A stretch of 18,685 nt of DNA from assembly GCA_021648375.1 (NCBI GenBank), contig JAKISW010000044.1, positions 1 to 18,685 on the forward strand, read 5' to 3'. The translations under genes and the position numbers were made by a program. The DNA comes from Devosiaceae bacterium (GTDB taxonomy: Bacteria; Pseudomonadota; Alphaproteobacteria; Rhizobiales; Devosiaceae). This document shows positions 7,872-15,873 of the stretch, piece by piece. How positions within the stretch are numbered: position 1 is the first letter of the stretch; every line of letters begins with the position of its first letter. The notes beneath the pieces are model-generated. The model worked only from the letters and a program-made list of their open reading frames with translations, was not told the DNA's origin and did no database searches.

Positions 7872-8828
7872 ATGCATAAAATTTCTGCTCGGCAGTGTAC
7901 TTTAAACGGGGCCGTTCGCTTTGACGGGATTGGTGTTCATTCAGCCAGTCCAGTAACCCTTAGAATTGAACCTGCTGCTGCAAACAGTGGCTTTCAAATA
8001 GCCCGAATTATGGATGATGGACGGATTGTTGGTCCGGTAGAAGTGAAATTTCCCCGAGTGTCGCGCACCACACTGTGTACAACTATTGATCTTGGAGAAT
8101 CAGTGAGTGTTGCAACGATTGAACACGTTATATCCGCCCTTAGCGGTCTGGGGGTTGATAACGCTCTGATTACTTTAAATGGCGAAGAATGTCCGATAAT
8201 GGATGGAAGCTCTGCCCCCTTTGTTGAAGAAATCCTAAAGCTGGGTTTGCAGGTGCAGCCGGCAATGCGCAAATATATCAAGATTTTGAGAACGGTTACC
8301 GTGCGTAACAATGATTCGTTTGCTGCCCTTGAACCTTACAACGGCCGTTCCCTGGATCTGGAAATTGACTTTGATAATGAAATAATTGGTCGTCAGCGGA
8401 TGATTTTTGAATGGACACCTCGTCGTTATGTGGAGGATGTCAGCGCGGCGCGCACATTTGGCTTCATGAAAGATGCTCACGTTCTGCGACAGGCGGGATA
8501 TGCTTTGGGCTCTTCAATGGAAAATTCCATTGCCCTGGAAGATGACAGAATTCTTAATCCCGGCGAGTTGCGTTATCAGGATGAATTTGTGCGTCATAAA
8601 CTTCTTGATGCCATTGGTGATCTGGCGCTGGGCGGGCTACCTTTTTATGGGCGGTTTCGATCCTATAAAGGTGGACATGCACTTAACGCGCTTGTGTTGA
8701 CAAGCCTGTTTGCAAATGAAGCAAACTATGAAATTGTTTCTGCAGATAAACTGCCTGTAGCCTTTGATGCTTTAGATGACCTTCCCGAAGAGCTTGAAGT
8801 TACGCCATATTTACGTTCTGTTGGGTAG
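7872..8828 (+). CDS. lpxC: UDP-3-O-acyl-N-acetylglucosamine deacetylase LpxC
   Basis: LpxC is the zinc-dependent deacetylase that catalyses the committed step of lipid A synthesis in the cytoplasm. The 318-residue protein shows the first domain start QCTLNGAVRFDGIGVHS. The zinc ligand H85 follows E84 in TIEHVISALSGLGVDNA. PIMDGSSAPF follows, and RHKLLDAIGDL supplies H242 and D246. The catalytic H269 lies in GGHALNALV. These correspond to E. coli H79, H238, D242 and H265. I chose ATG 7872, seven bases after a GGGG, because the upstream in-frame extension to 7785 would run through the ftsZ terminator stem and its T tract. Since a strong terminator precedes it, lpxC probably has its own promoter; TTTACA at 7831-7836 is -35-like, but I see no convincing -10. 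Confidence 0.96.
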   Translation: MHKISARQCTLNGAVRFDGIGVHSASPVTLRIEPAAANSGFQIARIMDDGRIVGPVEVKFPRVSRTTLCTTIDLGESVSVATIEHVISALSGLGVDNALITLNGEECPIMDGSSAPFVEEILKLGLQVQPAMRKYIKILRTVTVRNNDSFAALEPYNGRSLDLEIDFDNEIIGRQRMIFEWTPRRYVEDVSAARTFGFMKDAHVLRQAGYALGSSMENSIALEDDRILNPGELRYQDEFVRHKLLDAIGDLALGGLPFYGRFRSYKGGHALNALVLTSLFANEANYEIVSADKLPVAFDALDDLPEELEVTPYLRSVG

Positions 8829-8904
8829 GTTTTTTAAGGGACGCGGCTGGTTTGTTGCCACAGTTTTGGACCATTTGACCTATAGGTGGCGTTGAACGGG
8901 CGGC

Positions 8905-8954
8905 TTGAAAATAACAGGGTGTTTTGAAAATTATCTGGTATTTGGAAAATTATC
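8905..8954 (+). repeat. Three short imperfect tandem repeats upstream of bamD
   Basis: Three related AT-rich units lie in the 214-bp lpxC-bamD spacer: TTGAAAATAAC at 8905-8915, TTGAAAATTATC at 8924-8935 and TTGGAAAATTATC at 8942-8954. Their starts are 19 and 18 bases apart, close to two helical turns, so they would face the same side of the DNA. This could be a regulator binding array, but simple AT-rich drift is also possible. The third unit also contains a -35-like TTGGAA followed, 17 bases later, by a weak -10. Confidence 0.4.
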
Positions 8955-9042
8955 GAGCACACTGTAACAATGTAAAACTCTGCAAAGCTGGTGAAGAAAA
9001 ATCAGCAAAATATCTGAACCAGCATAAAGGATTGTATAAATC

Positions 9043-9912
9043 GTGATCGAGCAAACAAGTTCTAATAGACAAGGCACGTTGGTGCGCTCGTTTGTACAAT
9101 TTGTGCTTGTTGGCACTTTTGCGATGGTACTAAGTGCCTGTGCTGGGCTTAATCTTTTTGGCTCAGGAAAAATTGAAGAAGAGCCGATAATTCCTCCACA
9201 GGAACTTTACGAAAGTGCTTTGGCGGATATGGATCGTCAGTATTTTGCAACCGCCCTTTCAACCCTTCAAAAATTGGAGCGGCAGCATCCGTATTCTGAA
9301 TATGCGGAACGGGCAAAACTTATGACTGTTTTTGCAAACTTTACTACTGGAGAGTATGAAGAAGCAGTTTTTGCGGCTGATCGTTATCTGGCAATTTATC
9401 CTTCGTCTGAAGAAGTTGATTACATATTATTCCTCAAAGGTTCCTCTTTGTTTTTACAGATAAAAGACATAACCCGAGATCAGCAGTTGGCGCAGGATTC
9501 TATTGAAGCCTATACCATTTTGATCTCAAACTTCCCCAAATCTGAATATGTGCAGGAGAGCCAAAAAAATATGCGGGTGGCCTTTGATCAGCTCGCGGGT
9601 AAAGAAATGTCGGTTGGACGTTATTATCTGGGCAATGGCCAATTTACTGCAGCGATAAACCGTTTTCGCACCGTTGTTGAGAAATATGAAACTTCGACTC
9701 ACATTGAAGAAGCCTTATATCGCCTGACAGAGGGGTATCTTAAAATTGGTCTGTTGGCGGAAGCTCAATCTTCGGCAGCAGTTTTGGGACTAAACTACCC
9801 TTCAAGCTCCTGGTATGATCTTTCTTTTGCATTGTTACAGCAGCAAGGGCTGGTTCCAGAGGCGGTTGCAGGTACCCAGATTGATGGAACATTACAGCTG
9901 GATCGCAGCTGA
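9043..9912 (+). CDS. bamD: Outer membrane assembly lipoprotein BamD (ComL)
   Basis: BamD is an outer-membrane lipoprotein of the BAM complex that, with BamA, inserts beta-barrel proteins. The 289-residue product has a hydrophobic signal segment ending in the lipobox LSAC with lipidated C33. Next comes the typical PPQELYESALADMDRQYFATAL start of the TPR-like repeats, and further helical repeats run to THIEEALYRLTEGYLKIGL. Length and order match alphaproteobacterial BamD. The start is uncertain. GTG 9043 gives a long n-region and only a weak AAAGGA upstream. GTG 9082, with AAGG at 9071-9074, gives a compact 19-residue signal before the cysteine and would leave TATAAA at 9035-9040 free as a -10. 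The neighbours lpxC and bamD both serve outer-membrane biogenesis. Confidence 0.94.
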   Translation: MIEQTSSNRQGTLVRSFVQFVLVGTFAMVLSACAGLNLFGSGKIEEEPIIPPQELYESALADMDRQYFATALSTLQKLERQHPYSEYAERAKLMTVFANFTTGEYEEAVFAADRYLAIYPSSEEVDYILFLKGSSLFLQIKDITRDQQLAQDSIEAYTILISNFPKSEYVQESQKNMRVAFDQLAGKEMSVGRYYLGNGQFTAAINRFRTVVEKYETSTHIEEALYRLTEGYLKIGLLAEAQSSAAVLGLNYPSSSWYDLSFALLQQQGLVPEAVAGTQIDGTLQLDRS

Positions 9913-9929
9913 TTTTTTGAGAGTGCAAG

Positions 9930-9943
9930 GGTTTTTAAAAACC
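9930..9943. repeat. Perfect 14-bp palindrome downstream of bamD
   Basis: GGTTTTTAAAAACC is fully self-complementary and lies 18 bases after the bamD stop. It has no loop and no T tract, so it does not look like a terminator. It could be a protein site or chance in AT-rich sequence. Confidence 0.5.
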
Positions 9944-9952
9944 GGCCCAGAG

Positions 9953-9975
9953 GGCTGAAATTCGGCCTTGTTGTT
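9953..9975 (+). terminator. Weak possible terminator between bamD and recN
   Basis: GGCTG pairs with CGGCC (one wobble) around an AAATT loop and is followed by TTGTTGTT. The stem is short and the tail is interrupted, so this is at best a weak terminator. An overlapping alternative hairpin has the stem GCCC-AGA-GGGC at 9945-9955. Confidence 0.25.
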
Positions 9976-10053
9976 CGTTGGGCGCTGTCAAATTGTTATT
10001 GTTAAGCGGCGACGCAATCGCTAAAGCTTAGACCGCTGAATTGGTGGTGATAA

Positions 10054-10068
10054 AATTGCTTTGCAATT
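10054..10068. repeat. Inverted repeat upstream of recN
   Basis: AATTGC and GCAATT form a perfect six-base inverted repeat around TTT, 35 bases before the recN start. The placement fits a transcription-factor site or a small hairpin in the leader. It does not match the alphaproteobacterial LexA pattern GTTC-N7-GTTC. Confidence 0.4.
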
Positions 10069-10103
10069 AATAAATGCTGTGCTTGCGGGATATTGTTGAA
10101 ATC

Positions 10104-11774
10104 ATGCTGACCGGACTTAATGTTCGAAATATAGTTCTCATTGATCGGCTTGATATTAATTTTCAGGCTGGTTTATGCGTTTTAACCGGAGAAACCGGGG
10201 CAGGAAAATCCATTCTTCTTGATTCTTTGATGCTGGCACTTGGTGGTCGCGGCGATCAAAAACTTGTGCGAAAAGGAAGCGAAAGTGGACAGGTCAGCGC
10301 GACCTTTTCGGTAAATTTTGAGCACGAGGCCCGCAAACTGATTCGCCAAAATGATTTGGATGATGACGATGAGCTGATATTGCGCCGGGTGCAATATTTG
10401 GATGGTCGGACCAGGGCTTTGATCAACGATCAGCCGGTTTCCGCCAGCTTGCTTAAAAAAACCGGACAATTGCTTGTGGAAATTCATGGGCAGCATGATG
10501 AGCGGGCAATGGTGGATGACAAAACCCATCGTAAATTGCTTGATGGTTTTGGCGGGCATAGAAAAACTCTGGATCAGACCGGAAAAAATTATGAAAAACT
10601 AACCGAAATCACAGCTGCGCTTGAAGCCTGTGAAAAGATCGTTGAGGAAGCAAAACGGGACGAGGAGTTCGCTCGCTTCTCAGTGGATGAACTTCTAAAA
10701 CTTAATGCAAAAACCGGTGAAGAAAACGAACTTGCGGAAAAACGCCGTCTGATGATGGCCTTGGAAAAAGCGGCGGAGGAAATTTCTGACGCGGACGAAA
10801 TATTAAATGGGAATTCATCCCCTAGCGCTGTTCTTGCTAATTTACTGCGGCGGTTGCAACGCAAGGAGGATGGAGAACATGGGCTGTTCACCCCGTTGGT
10901 GGAAACGGTTGATGCTTCACTTATTGCTCTTGAGCAAACCAGCGAGGCCTTGGAAGATATTAAGCGCAAGCTGGATTTTGATCCAAATGAACTGAATGAT
11001 GTGGAGGAGCGGTTGTTTGCCCTACGGGCCATGGCTCGCAAGCATGATATAACCTGTGATGGTCTGGAAAGTGTTTTAGAGCAATATCAAAGCGAACTGG
11101 CGGCGATAAAGTCCGGTGATGATGATCTGAAGAATTTGCGGACGCAAATGCAGCAGGCTTTGCTTGATTATAGATCCAGTGCCCAAAAACTGTCGGCTAA
11201 AAGAGCCAAAGCTGCCAAAGCCATTGAGTTGGCTATTGCAAATGAATTGCCTGACTTAAAGCTTGGCGCGGCTAAATTTATTGTAGATCATCAAATTGAG
11301 GAGGATAATATTTCTTCCAACGGATTTGATCGAATAGCTTTTCATGTGCAAACCAATCCGGGAACGATGCCCGGCCCGATGTTAAAAGTGGCTTCGGGGG
11401 GGGAATTGTCACGTTTTTTGCTGGCCCTTAAGGTTGCACTTGCTGATAAAGGCTCTGCGCCGGTTTTGATATTTGATGAAATTGATACCGGGGTTGGTGG
11501 AGCTGTCGCTGATGCCATGGGGCGCCGACTGGAGCGATTGGCAAAATCTGTGCAGGTTTTGAGTGTCACTCATGCTCCACAGGTGGCAGCGAGAGCCAGC
11601 CAGCATATGCTGATTGAAAAAAATCTGATTGCTGATGGCGATATGGTGAATACTCAGGTTCGGGAACTTAAAAATGAAGCGCGGGATGAAGAAATTGCCC
11701 GGATGCTGGCCGGAGCACAGGTTAGCGATGAGGCGCGCGCAGCGGCAAGGCGACTGCTTTTAGAGGTGGGCTAA
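10104..11774 (+). CDS. recN: DNA repair protein RecN
   Basis: RecN is an SMC-like ATPase that helps hold and process broken DNA ends during recombinational repair. The 556-residue protein has Walker A GETGAGKS at 29-36, then a long charged coiled-coil region broken by a central hinge. The ABC signature SGGELSRFLLALKVAL begins at 431, Walker B LIFDEIDTGVGG has D458 and E459, and SVTHAPQVAA carries the switch histidine. I chose ATG 10104 because the family begins MLxxLxIRNIVLI; an upstream in-frame ATG at 10074 lacks family similarity, and neither start has a strong ribosome binding site. The stop codon overlaps the ligA start. No LexA box is seen upstream. A run of eight G residues (11396-11403) encodes the GG of the signature motif. 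Confidence 0.96.
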   Translation: MLTGLNVRNIVLIDRLDINFQAGLCVLTGETGAGKSILLDSLMLALGGRGDQKLVRKGSESGQVSATFSVNFEHEARKLIRQNDLDDDDELILRRVQYLDGRTRALINDQPVSASLLKKTGQLLVEIHGQHDERAMVDDKTHRKLLDGFGGHRKTLDQTGKNYEKLTEITAALEACEKIVEEAKRDEEFARFSVDELLKLNAKTGEENELAEKRRLMMALEKAAEEISDADEILNGNSSPSAVLANLLRRLQRKEDGEHGLFTPLVETVDASLIALEQTSEALEDIKRKLDFDPNELNDVEERLFALRAMARKHDITCDGLESVLEQYQSELAAIKSGDDDLKNLRTQMQQALLDYRSSAQKLSAKRAKAAKAIELAIANELPDLKLGAAKFIVDHQIEEDNISSNGFDRIAFHVQTNPGTMPGPMLKVASGGELSRFLLALKVALADKGSAPVLIFDEIDTGVGGAVADAMGRRLERLAKSVQVLSVTHAPQVAARASQHMLIEKNLIADGDMVNTQVRELKNEARDEEIARMLAGAQVSDEARAAARRLLLEVG

Positions 11775-13882
11775 TGGCTTCAAAATCATTGCCGCAGCTG
11801 AGCAAAGCCGAAGCAAAAGCAGAGCTTGAACATCTGGCCAAAGAAATTTCCCGTCATGATGAAGCCTATCATGCAAAGGACCGACCGCTGATCAGTGACG
11901 CGCAATATGATGAGTTGCGCCAAAGAAATCAGGCGATCGAGGCAAAATTTCCCGATTTGATTCTGGATAACAGTCCCAGTAAAAAAGTGGGAGCAACGAT
12001 TGCCAAAGGTTTTGAAAAGGTAAGGCACAGGGTGCCAATGCTTTCTCTTGGTAATGGATTTAATGATCAGGATATCGCAGATTTTGTTGACAGGGGGTAC
12101 AGGTTTTTTGGGCGCGATAAGGGAATAAATCTCAAATTTACCGTTGAGCCTAAAATTGATGGAATTTCTGCGTCTTTACGTTATGAAAATGGAGTGTTTG
12201 CGCAAGGGGCAACCCGGGGAGACGGCACCACCGGTGAAGATATTACAGCTAATCTAAAAACCATAAAAGAAATTCCACAAAAACTTAGGGGCAATAATTG
12301 GCCTCAAACCCTTGAAGTGCGCGGCGAAATTTATATGGATCATGCCGATTTTGCCGAGCTTAACCGGCGCGCAAAAGAGATGGGTGGGCAGACCTATGTT
12401 AACCCCAGAAATACCGCCGCCGGCTCTGTGCGCCAATTAAACAGTTCTATTACCGCCAGCAGAAATTTGAAGTTTTTTGCCTATGCCTGGGGTTATGTTT
12501 CTGAGCCGTTTGCTTCCACCCAGATGGAGGCTGTTGCAAAACTGGGTGAGTGGGGATTCAAGACTAACCCTTTGACCATTGCAACGGGTGAACTCGAAGC
12601 GATGCTTGAACATTATCGCTATATTGAGGAACAACGAAGCAGCCTTGGTTATGATATTGACGGGGTGGTTTATAAACTGGATGATTTGGATTTACGGGAG
12701 CGCTGGGGATTTGTGGCTCGCGCTCCTCGTTGGGCAATTGCCCATAAATTTTCTGCTGAGCAGGCAACCACCATATTGAAAAAAATAGATATTCAGGTGG
12801 GGCGGACCGGTGCTCTTACTCCGGTGGCACGGTTGCAGCCGGTGACGGTGGGCGGCGTAGTTGTTTCCAACGCCACTTTGCATAATGGGGATGAAATAGC
12901 AAAAAAGGATATCAGGGAAGGCGATAGCGTAATTGTGCAGCGGGCAGGTGATGTAATTCCTCAAGTCGTGAAAGTGATTCTTCAAAAACGGCCAAGTGAT
13001 TCAAAACCCTTTGTTTTTCCTGAAAAATGCCTGGTATGCGATGCGCCGGTTGTTCGGGAAAGCAATCCAAAAACCGGCAAAAACGATATCGTTAGGCGTT
13101 GTACCGGTGGGTTGAATTGCAAAGAGCAGGCGGTTCAGCAGTTAAAGCATTTTGTTTCCAGACGGGCGCTGGATATTGATGGGCTTGGGGATAAGCAGAT
13201 TGCAGCGTTTTTCGAAGAGGGCAAAATTTTGCGATGGGTAGATATTTTTACCTTAAAGCAAAGAGATCAAGCCTCAAATCCGCGGCTGGCTAAAAAAGAC
13301 GGGTGGGGGGAGCAATCGGCAAATAATCTGTTTGAGGCCATTGAGGCGCGGCGGCAGCCGGATCTGGACCGGTTAATTTTTGCCCTTGGAATTCGCCATG
13401 TGGGAGAAAATACCGCCCAGTTGCTCGCAAGGAATTTTTCTTCTTTTACAGCTTTTGAAGATGCAGTGATCGCGGCAGGTAATAGTGACATCGAGGCACA
13501 AGAAAATCTTTTGGCCATTGATGGCATTGGGGAGATTGCAGTAGCTTCGCTGATGGCGTTTTTTGGAGATGAAGAAAACAGAAATCAGGTGGATCAATTA
13601 TTGGATCAGGTGCAGCCAAAGCCTTATGTTTTTGAAGTGGAGACGGATAGTGAAGTAGCTGGAAAAACAGTGGTTTTTACTGGTTCATTGGAAAAGATGA
13701 CCCGTTCAGAGGCAAAAGTAATGGCTGAAAGGGTAGGGGCCAAAGTGGTTGGCTCTGTTTCAAAAAATACGGATATTTTGGTGGCAGGTCCTGGGGCAGG
13801 TTCCAAGCTTAAAAAAGCCAATGAGCTTGGCCTTCTGGTTCTTGATGAAGACCAGTGGCTGGAGCTGGTGAAAACTGTTTGA
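11774..13882 (+). CDS. ligA: NAD+-dependent DNA ligase LigA
   Basis: LigA seals nicks in DNA during replication and repair using NAD+. The 702-residue protein has the full bacterial layout. The Ia domain carries YHAKDRPLISDAQYDELR. The adenylation domain has the active-site lysine K127 in EPKIDG, TRGDGTTGEDIT, EVRGEIYM, DIDGVVYK and WAIAHKF. The OB fold carries GRTGALTPVARL. A four-cysteine zinc finger (C419, C422, C443, C449) is followed by helix-hairpin-helix repeats and a C-terminal BRCT domain from about 635 with GKTVVFTGSL. The ATG overlaps the recN TAA by one base (TAATG), with GAGG at 11763-11766 seven bases upstream, so translation is probably coupled. The gene ends only 12 bases from the convergent aminopeptidase gene, with no visible terminator between them. 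Confidence 0.98.
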   Translation: MASKSLPQLSKAEAKAELEHLAKEISRHDEAYHAKDRPLISDAQYDELRQRNQAIEAKFPDLILDNSPSKKVGATIAKGFEKVRHRVPMLSLGNGFNDQDIADFVDRGYRFFGRDKGINLKFTVEPKIDGISASLRYENGVFAQGATRGDGTTGEDITANLKTIKEIPQKLRGNNWPQTLEVRGEIYMDHADFAELNRRAKEMGGQTYVNPRNTAAGSVRQLNSSITASRNLKFFAYAWGYVSEPFASTQMEAVAKLGEWGFKTNPLTIATGELEAMLEHYRYIEEQRSSLGYDIDGVVYKLDDLDLRERWGFVARAPRWAIAHKFSAEQATTILKKIDIQVGRTGALTPVARLQPVTVGGVVVSNATLHNGDEIAKKDIREGDSVIVQRAGDVIPQVVKVILQKRPSDSKPFVFPEKCLVCDAPVVRESNPKTGKNDIVRRCTGGLNCKEQAVQQLKHFVSRRALDIDGLGDKQIAAFFEEGKILRWVDIFTLKQRDQASNPRLAKKDGWGEQSANNLFEAIEARRQPDLDRLIFALGIRHVGENTAQLLARNFSSFTAFEDAVIAAGNSDIEAQENLLAIDGIGEIAVASLMAFFGDEENRNQVDQLLDQVQPKPYVFEVETDSEVAGKTVVFTGSLEKMTRSEAKVMAERVGAKVVGSVSKNTDILVAGPGAGSKLKKANELGLLVLDEDQWLELVKTV

Positions 13883-13894
13883 TTTCGCTCGCGG

Positions 13895-15715
13895 TTAAAT
13901 GGCAATGGTCGCCTGTTGCAGCCAGATTTTTTGACCATGCTCAAGATGAGGTGAAATTTGTTTTTTCACCTTTGCATGATATTTATTGAGCCAGCTAATT
14001 TCTTTTGCGTCCAGCAGGCTTAGATCAAGCAGACGAGTATCAATAGGGGCAAGGGTGAGGGTTTCAAAGGCTAAAAACCCTTCAAAATCAGCACTGTTAA
14101 TCACATGCACCAGATTTTCAATGCGTATGCCATATTCCCCTTCCAGATAATATCCCGGCTCGTTGGAGATAATCATTCCCGCTTCCAAGGGCACATTATA
14201 ACGTGGTGCAATTCCGGCTGGGCCTTCATGAACGCTCAAAAATGCTCCAACTCCATGCCCTGTGCCGTGATTATAATTTAATCCAACCTGCCAAAGTGCA
14301 TGGCGGGCCATGATATCAATCTGGCTGCCGGTGGTGCCTTTGGGGAATGTAAGAGTGGAAATGGCGATCATGCCTTTTAATACCAGTGTGAAATGTTGTT
14401 TTTGCTGGGCGCTGGCAGAGCCGGTATAAAGGGTTCTGGTAATATCGGTGGTACCGCTAAGATATTGCCCACCACTATCAACCAGCATTAGTTCGCCTGA
14501 ATTTAACACCCGGTTGGATTGTTCGTTAACCCGGTAATGAACGATGGCCCCATTGGGACCGGAACCCGAAATGGTGTCAAAACTAATATCGACAAGGCTT
14601 GGCTCCATGGCGCGAAAATTTTCCAAACGGCTGGCAATTTCGATTTCAGTCAGATTGCCGTTTGATGCATTCTGGTCGAACCAGCAAAGAAAGTTGGCAA
14701 GTGCGATGCCATCGAGCAGGTGGGCCTGTTTCATCCCGGCGAGCTCAATAGGGTTCTTGATGGCTTTTGTCGCCACCACCGGATCGGGGGCTTCAAATAT
14801 GGTAGTCCCCTTATTGCTCAACAGGTTATAAATTGCATCAGGGCAAGTGGTTGGGTCCACCCAAATGCGGGCTTTGTTTGTTGCTAATTTTTCAAGAGAC
14901 CCTGAAAACTCTTCCGCATTACGCAATGTAATGGTTGCAGACAGGTGCTGATTTTGCTCCGGGCTGAGTTTTTTTAGATTAATGAAAAGCTCAGGTTTTT
15001 TGTCTTTGTGCACGATGGCAAAAGCCAGAACAACCGGCGTATTTGGCACATCGCGGCCGCGAATATTAAGCAGCCAGCAGATGGATTCTGGCATGTTGAG
15101 AACCAGCGCATCGGCATTTTTATTTTCAAGCTGGTTTTTGATCGCAAGAATTTTTTGTTCGGCTGCAACTCCAGCTCGCTCAATGCCTAACAGTTCGATG
15201 TTCTCAAACGGAGGCGGGGGCCTATTGTTCCAGATTTTTTCAATCAGGTTTTCCGTTGCAACCAGAACCCCGTGATTTTTAAGTTGCAGATTAAATGTGC
15301 GAATTTCGCTGATTGTATGCAACCAGGGATCGAACCCTATGTGGAATTTTGGACCAAGATTATTTTTTGCCCAATTTCCCGGTTTTTCACTTGGAATTTC
15401 CAAAATATCAAAAATATCTGTGTCCGTCTGCAAAGGGGCTTGCATGGTGTAGCGGCCATCGACAAACAGGGCGGCATTTTTTATACCTATGATGGCGGAT
15501 CCTGCAGATCCGGTGAAACCGGTAATATGTGCCAGTCGTCTTTCGCTCTTGGGAAGTGATTCTGAGCGATGAACATCAGAATGGGGCGCCAACCAGGCAT
15601 CAAGTTTTTTTGCCTTCATCAAGCTGCGAAGTTTTTTTATCCGTGGTTTAATCAGATCAGGATCTGAAACCTCATTGAATGACTGGAATTTGGTGGGGGG
15701 AAAAGTTGGGCGCAA
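13895..15715 (-). CDS. pepP: Xaa-Pro aminopeptidase (aminopeptidase P, M24 family)
   Basis: This metallopeptidase removes an N-terminal residue followed by proline. The product is about 606 residues. It has two creatinase-like N-terminal domains, the first with LRSLMKAKKLDAWLAPHSD and HITGFTGSAGSAII. The C-terminal M24 pita-bread domain has the five metal ligands: D413 in VDSGG, D424 in TTDITRT, H487 in GTGHGVG, E519 in SNEPGYY and E533 in RIENL. Length and ligand spacing resemble the three-domain XPNPEP1 type rather than the roughly 440-residue E. coli PepP. The frame stays open to TTG 15796, but I chose TTG 15715 because AGGAG lies eight bases upstream and the family-like sequence starts soon after. 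No export signal is evident, so it is probably cytoplasmic. Confidence 0.93.
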   Translation of the reverse strand: MRPTFPPTKFQSFNEVSDPDLIKPRIKKLRSLMKAKKLDAWLAPHSDVHRSESLPKSERRLAHITGFTGSAGSAIIGIKNAALFVDGRYTMQAPLQTDTDIFDILEIPSEKPGNWAKNNLGPKFHIGFDPWLHTISEIRTFNLQLKNHGVLVATENLIEKIWNNRPPPPFENIELLGIERAGVAAEQKILAIKNQLENKNADALVLNMPESICWLLNIRGRDVPNTPVVLAFAIVHKDKKPELFINLKKLSPEQNQHLSATITLRNAEEFSGSLEKLATNKARIWVDPTTCPDAIYNLLSNKGTTIFEAPDPVVATKAIKNPIELAGMKQAHLLDGIALANFLCWFDQNASNGNLTEIEIASRLENFRAMEPSLVDISFDTISGSGPNGAIVHYRVNEQSNRVLNSGELMLVDSGGQYLSGTTDITRTLYTGSASAQQKQHFTLVLKGMIAISTLTFPKGTTGSQIDIMARHALWQVGLNYNHGTGHGVGAFLSVHEGPAGIAPRYNVPLEAGMIISNEPGYYLEGEYGIRIENLVHVINSADFEGFLAFETLTLAPIDTRLLDLSLLDAKEISWLNKYHAKVKKQISPHLEHGQKIWLQQATIAI

Positions 15716-15723
15716 ACCTGCAA

Positions 15724-15728
15724 CTCCT
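15724..15728 (-). promoter_or_regulatory. Ribosome binding site supporting the TTG start of the aminopeptidase
   Basis: On the minus strand AGGAG sits eight bases before TTG 15715. It decides between this start and the longer open frame to 15796, which has no comparable site. Confidence 0.55.
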
Positions 15729-15810
15729 AAATGATTGGTAAAAAACTGCCATGCGATGATGGCATATCTGATGCGCGTGGCAAGGGCTAACTGCAAGAGA
15801 TTGAATAGCC

Positions 15811-15818
15811 TATATAAA
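15811..15818 (+). promoter_or_regulatory. Possible -10 element for the small gene
   Basis: TATATAAA lies 55 bases before the small gene's start codon and contains two overlapping -10-like hexamers. The best -35 candidate, CTGCAA at 15791-15796, is poor. Transcription from here would give a leader of roughly 45-50 bases. Confidence 0.35.
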
Positions 15819-15873
15819 GCTGGTCAGCAGGGAGATAAAACCCCGCTCAATGAAACACTCAAGGAGACCTAAC

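Noticed and set aside
10122..10137. GTTC repeated with eight bases between, resembling the alphaproteobacterial LexA box
   Set aside because: The spacer is eight rather than seven bases, and the site lies inside recN codons after the start, so it is probably chance.
10589..11041. Serine- and arginine-rich 150-codon frame opposite recN
   Set aside because: Typical antisense product of a coiled-coil gene rich in Glu, Ala and Leu codons; no start signals.
15716..15796. Longer N-terminus for the aminopeptidase starting at TTG 15796
   Set aside because: No ribosome binding site; the extra 27 residues do not look like a known signal peptide or the family N-terminus, while TTG 15715 has AGGAG upstream.
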